The notes beneath the pieces were generated by a model. It did no database searches, was not told the DNA's origin, and saw nothing but the letters and a program-made list of their open reading frames with translations. From contig CAZXBB010000062.1 in assembly GCA_964638815.1 (NCBI GenBank), forward strand, positions 1 to 7,890: 7,890 nucleotides of DNA. The letters are read 5' to 3'. Positions within the stretch are counted from its first letter, which is position 1. The number at the start of each line of letters is the position of its first letter. Made by a program: the position numbers and the translations under genes. Positions 6,631 through 7,890 of this stretch are shown here, in pieces. The DNA is from CAZXBB01 sp964638815. GTDB taxonomy: Bacteria; Planctomycetota; Phycisphaerae; Phycisphaerales; SM1A02.

Positions 6631-6665
6631 GGGGCCCGAGCCCCCCGGATCGGGGCCGGGTCCCC
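6631..6665 (+). terminator. Long GC-rich hairpin, likely 3' end of the permease transcript
   Basis: GGGGCCCG (6631-6638) pairs with CGGG and CCCC (6657-6660 and 6662-6665), with T6661 bulged. After a bulged A6639 the stem continues as GCCCC (6640-6644) with GGGGC (6652-6656), closing a 7-base loop. That makes 13 base pairs, all G-C. It sits between the permease stop and the next promoter at 6691. There is no T-tract afterwards, so it may end transcription through a non-canonical or Rho-linked route, or simply protect the 3' end. Confidence 0.45.
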
Positions 6666-6690
6666 TCGCCCACGAGCATGCCGCCGCGGG

Positions 6691-6696
6691 TATACT
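6691..6696 (+). promoter_or_regulatory. -10 box of the 242-aa unknown gene
   Basis: TATACT matches the -10 consensus at five of six positions and is identical to the efp -10 box. A start near 6703 would give a leader of about 38 bases that includes the SD at 6728-6733. The -35 region is GC-rich and poor in consensus. The box lies downstream of the ATG at 6678, which argues against that ATG as the start. Confidence 0.55.
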
Positions 6697-6727
6697 CGCC
6701 CTCACGAGACAAGACCTCACGAAACAC

Positions 6728-6733
6728 GGAGGG
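6728..6733 (+). promoter_or_regulatory. Ribosome binding site that fixes the GTG start
   Basis: GGAGGG lies 7 bases before the GTG at 6741, an optimal spacing. The next in-frame ATG (6756) is 22 bases away and the upstream ATG (6678) precedes the promoter, so this SD selects the GTG. It is the clearest SD in the window. Confidence 0.8.
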
Positions 6734-6740
6734 CTTCACC

Positions 6741-7469
6741 GTGAGTAACGCGTCCATGACCGAACAGAGTGCGCGACTGTACGAAGACGACGGTGACGAC
6801 CTGATCCAGGCGGACGCGAGATCCAACCGCGTGATCCTGCTGCCTTCGGGCGACCCGAAGGTGGCCTCCGTAGATCGTGACCGCATTCGCATCCTGTGGG
6901 GGCAGCACCTCCTCGCGGACCTCGTCGCGGAGCGCTACCGCACCGTGATCTGCGGCCTCAACGACGAAGACAACGCGCGCGGCATCCTGGGCGAGCTGCT
7001 CGGCGGTGTGGTGTCGACGAGCCAGTGGACGGTCAAGAGCGCGACGAGCTACGCGAAGGTGTTCCACGAATCGGTCGCGCTGCACGCGGCGGAGGACAAG
7101 GAGCCGTTCATTCTCAAGTTCGATCTCGACCGGCTGCTGATCCTCGGCATCCTGCGTCCGCGCGGCCGCGATCACTTCACGATCGAGGACATCGGCCGCG
7201 GTTTCCAGACCGTCTGCAAGATGCTCTCGGGCCGCCGCGAGCGCGGCCCGGTCGCGAGCGTCTCGTTCCTCGGTGCGAAGTCGAACCGCCTCGTCGGGCC
7301 GGACGGTCGCGAACCCGCGTTCGAGTCGGTCCTGCGCACGATGTTCGAGTCCGGCTACCGCGGCGACGCCTACCCCCCGCTCTCGATGTGGGAGCTGGCG
7401 CCCACCGGCGTGTTCGCGAGCTATCCCTTCCCGGAGAGTCTCGACGTGATGCGCACCGGGGGGAGCTAG
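6741..7469 (+). CDS. Conserved-looking protein of unknown function, 242 aa
   Basis: I do not recognise a family. The GTG start at 6741 is chosen from the GGAGGG SD 7 bases upstream and the TATACT box at 6691. The protein has no signal peptide or membrane helix and should be cytoplasmic. Residues 8-27 are acidic and probably flexible (EDDGDD). The rest alternates hydrophobic strands and helices: RVILLP at 30-35, RTVICGLNDEDNARGILGEL at 67-86, an aromatic- and Lys-containing stretch around QWTVKSATSYAKVF (95-108), and FILKFDLDRLLILGILRPRG at 123-142. A C-terminal region holds YPPLSMWELAPTG (211-223). No catalytic motif is obvious. It stands alone between hairpins and a converging cupin gene, with its own promoter, so its neighbours give no hint of its job. 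Coding status is well supported by the start signals and by amino-acid composition. Confidence 0.8.
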   Translation: MSNASMTEQSARLYEDDGDDLIQADARSNRVILLPSGDPKVASVDRDRIRILWGQHLLADLVAERYRTVICGLNDEDNARGILGELLGGVVSTSQWTVKSATSYAKVFHESVALHAAEDKEPFILKFDLDRLLILGILRPRGRDHFTIEDIGRGFQTVCKMLSGRRERGPVASVSFLGAKSNRLVGPDGREPAFESVLRTMFESGYRGDAYPPLSMWELAPTGVFASYPFPESLDVMRTGGS

Positions 7470-7471
7470 AT

Positions 7472-7499
7472 CCCGTCGGCGAGGCCGCGGGCGACCGGG
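7472..7499. terminator. Imperfect hairpin between convergent genes
   Basis: CCCGTCG (7472-7478) pairs with CGACCGGG (7492-7499) with one bulged C, and an inner 3-bp GCG/CGC stem is possible. It begins just after the stop of the unknown gene and lies in the 46-bp gap before the end of the converging cupin gene. It could serve both transcripts, but there is no T-tract. Confidence 0.3.
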
Positions 7500-7515
7500 C
7501 TGATGCGGACACGCT

Positions 7516-7860
7516 CTACTGCCCGATCGCCGGGGAACGGATCATCAGGAGCAGCATCTTGAAGGGGCTCATCGCCTCGATCGCGTGCGGGACCGTGGCC
7601 GGCAGACGGATGATCTCTCCCGCCGTCAGCGCGTGACGGACCGCGCCGACGGTGATCCGCGCGCTTCCGTCCACCCCGAGGATCAGTGCGTCGTACGGCG
7701 CCGTGTGCTCGCTCAGTCCCTCTCCGGCGTCGAATGCGAACGCGGTGACCGTGCCGGCGGGGCTCTTAGCCAGCGTGCGGCTGACCACGGCTCCCGCGGC
7801 GTATGCGACGAGGTCGGCGACGGATATCGGCGTGTCCGGGAGAGCTTCAGATTTGCTCAT
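7516..7860 (-). CDS. Small single-domain cupin protein
   Basis: This 114-residue protein is one cupin beta-barrel domain (cupin_2 type). Motif 1 spans GLSEHTAPYDALILGVDG (residues 48-65), with E51-H52 at the usual HxH position, Asp57 where Glu is common, and G65. Motif 2 spans GEIIRLPATVPH (81-92), with H92. It ends with FKMLLLMIRSP, typical of a group of short cupins with the SEHTAP motif. Only some of the usual metal ligands (H52, H92, perhaps E51 or D57) are present, so metal binding is plausible but not certain. Proteins of this type are mostly uncharacterised. The ATG at 7860 has no SD in the 30 bases visible upstream, and its promoter may lie beyond the window. It converges on the 242-aa gene with a 46-bp gap. 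Confidence 0.88.
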   Translation of the reverse strand: MSKSEALPDTPISVADLVAYAAGAVVSRTLAKSPAGTVTAFAFDAGEGLSEHTAPYDALILGVDGSARITVGAVRHALTAGEIIRLPATVPHAIEAMSPFKMLLLMIRSPAIGQ

Positions 7861-7890
7861 GACAACTGGTCAGGATGTCGGGCCGCGGCC

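Overview
This high-GC window carries seven protein genes and most resembles a chromosomal segment from a planctomycete, possibly of the Phycisphaerae. That placement is an inference. It rests on the gene content (RNase Y, a lysine-type EF-P, and a large ABC-2 permease with two fused halves, a form I associate with planctomycetes), the high GC content, and several starts that lack a Shine-Dalgarno (SD) sequence. There is no rRNA, tRNA, insertion sequence, CRISPR array or phage gene that I can recognise, and the window looks like ordinary core chromosome rather than a mobile island.

Layout. Positions 53-1048 (+) encode a ten-helix EamA/DMT-family exporter that converges on the next block. Positions 1074-4126 (-) hold three RNA and translation genes transcribed in the order rny (RNase Y), efp (elongation factor P), rsmA (16S rRNA dimethyladenosine transferase). 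A gene-free stretch of about 600 bp (4127-4724) separates rny from a divergently transcribed permease gene (4725-6581, +). Then follow a GC-rich hairpin region, a gene of unknown function with a clear promoter and SD (6741-7469, +), and a small cupin gene on the opposite strand (7516-7860, -).

How the genes fit together. The central block links mRNA decay initiation (RNase Y), relief of polyproline stalling (EF-P) and late 30S maturation (RsmA). efp has its own promoter, whose -10 box ends 6 bases before the ATG, so its mRNA should be essentially leaderless. rsmA starts 21 bp after efp and probably shares that transcript. The DMT gene has a similar box-to-start arrangement. By contrast, the 242-aa unknown gene has a TATACT box and a GGAGGG SD that fix a GTG start downstream of the longest-frame ATG.

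I found no defence, biosynthetic or otherwise obviously novel system. The items most worth a second look are the leaderless-type promoters, the internally duplicated permease without an ATPase partner in view, the unknown 242-aa protein, and the repeat and hairpin elements in the 600-bp intergenic region.
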